This document shows positions 48,149 to 48,226 of a DNA stretch of 48,226 nt, one piece after another. The DNA comes from an uncultured Bacteroidales bacterium (lineage in GTDB: Bacteria > Bacteroidota > Bacteroidia > Bacteroidales > Paludibacteraceae). The notes under the pieces were generated by a model that saw only the letters and a program-made list of their open reading frames with translations, had not been told where the DNA came from and made no database searches. The position numbers were made by a program, and so were the translations under genes. The first letter of the stretch is position 1; each line of letters starts with the position of its first letter. The DNA lies in the NCBI GenBank assembly GCA_902774995.1, contig CACYKR010000007.1:1-48226 (forward strand), written 5' to 3'.

Positions 48149-48226
48149 TGTTTGTTAAATCCGATACACAAAATCATAACTATGTAGGTCAGCGTATATG
48201 CCGTCATCACCGTCAGGCCCTTTTTC
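48145..48226 (-). CDS. C-terminal end of a membrane protein (partial)
   Basis: The last 26 codons are visible: KKGLTVMTAYTLTYIVMILC followed by IGFNKQ and TGA. The TGA overlaps the RNase R-like ATG (ATGA, 48148-48145). Hydrophobic, consistent with a final transmembrane helix. The rest lies outside the window, so no family can be assigned. Confidence 0.6.
   Translation of the reverse strand, partial: KKGLTVMTAYTLTYIVMILCIGFNKQ

Overview
The window reads as chromosomal DNA of an uncultured-type Bacteroidales (Bacteroidota). The signs are: the short 286-residue primary sigma factor, GldD, a DUF3467 protein, a FISUMP lipoprotein, a Porin_10-like outer-membrane protein, almost no Shine-Dalgarno sequences, and at least ten promoters of the Bacteroidota type (TTG/TTTG at -33, 19-20 bp, TAnnTTTG at -7). 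I cannot fix the genus. No rRNA, CRISPR array, phage or complete insertion sequence is visible.

Layout. 1-770: minus-strand surface-protein gene (cut by the edge) behind a cobalamin riboswitch. 785-6170: accessory stretch with a RhuM-family gene, a 146-bp interrupted palindrome, a small peptide plus FISUMP lipoprotein operon, a broken AAA ATPase flanked by two phased repeat arrays, and an FGE-fold protein with a small membrane partner. 6210-15438: minus-strand housekeeping genes (nucleoside phosphorylase, DUF3467, GT2, PCMD protein, Maf, topoisomerase IV A, small membrane protein, DprA, VanZ-like, Upp). 15557-18361: plus-strand DUF5063, 3'-5' exonuclease and alkaline phosphatase. 18494-27881: three minus-strand secreted proteins sharing one C-terminal tail, with leaders holding an 8-bp repeat, an attenuator-like terminator and a candidate small RNA. 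27947-33856: minus-strand operon GldD, GGGPS-TadA fusion, 7TM-HD hydrolase, Dus, BASS transporter. 34052-44507: plus-strand glycogen cluster (mannose-1-phosphate guanylyltransferase, debranching enzyme, GT4 synthase, GH57), a porin, a frameshifted Clp ATPase and thioredoxin. 44545-45660: tRNA-Arg(UCU) and rpoD in one transcript. 45668-48226: minus-strand RHH protein, small outer-membrane protein, an RNase R-like protein lacking its usual N-terminal part, and the end of a membrane protein.

The most unusual signals are these. (1) Several families of short tandem or hairpin micro-repeats lie in intergenic spacers and also inside reading frames, where they are translated in frame. In one case they form the linker of a geranylgeranylglyceryl-phosphate synthase/tRNA adenosine deaminase fusion. 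(2) The tRNA-Arg gene ends four bases before the rpoD start codon and is preceded by a structured leader of about 108 nt. (3) The leader of a secreted-protein gene carries a textbook intrinsic terminator and a phased 8-bp CGATATnn array, and that array recurs before a second secreted-protein gene. (4) An orphan promoter and a GC-rich 11-bp repeat ending in a T-run suggest a small RNA near 23777-23905. (5) Phased 33-bp and 23-bp repeats flank an ATPase remnant. All functional statements come from reading sequence and recalling families; no searches were run.
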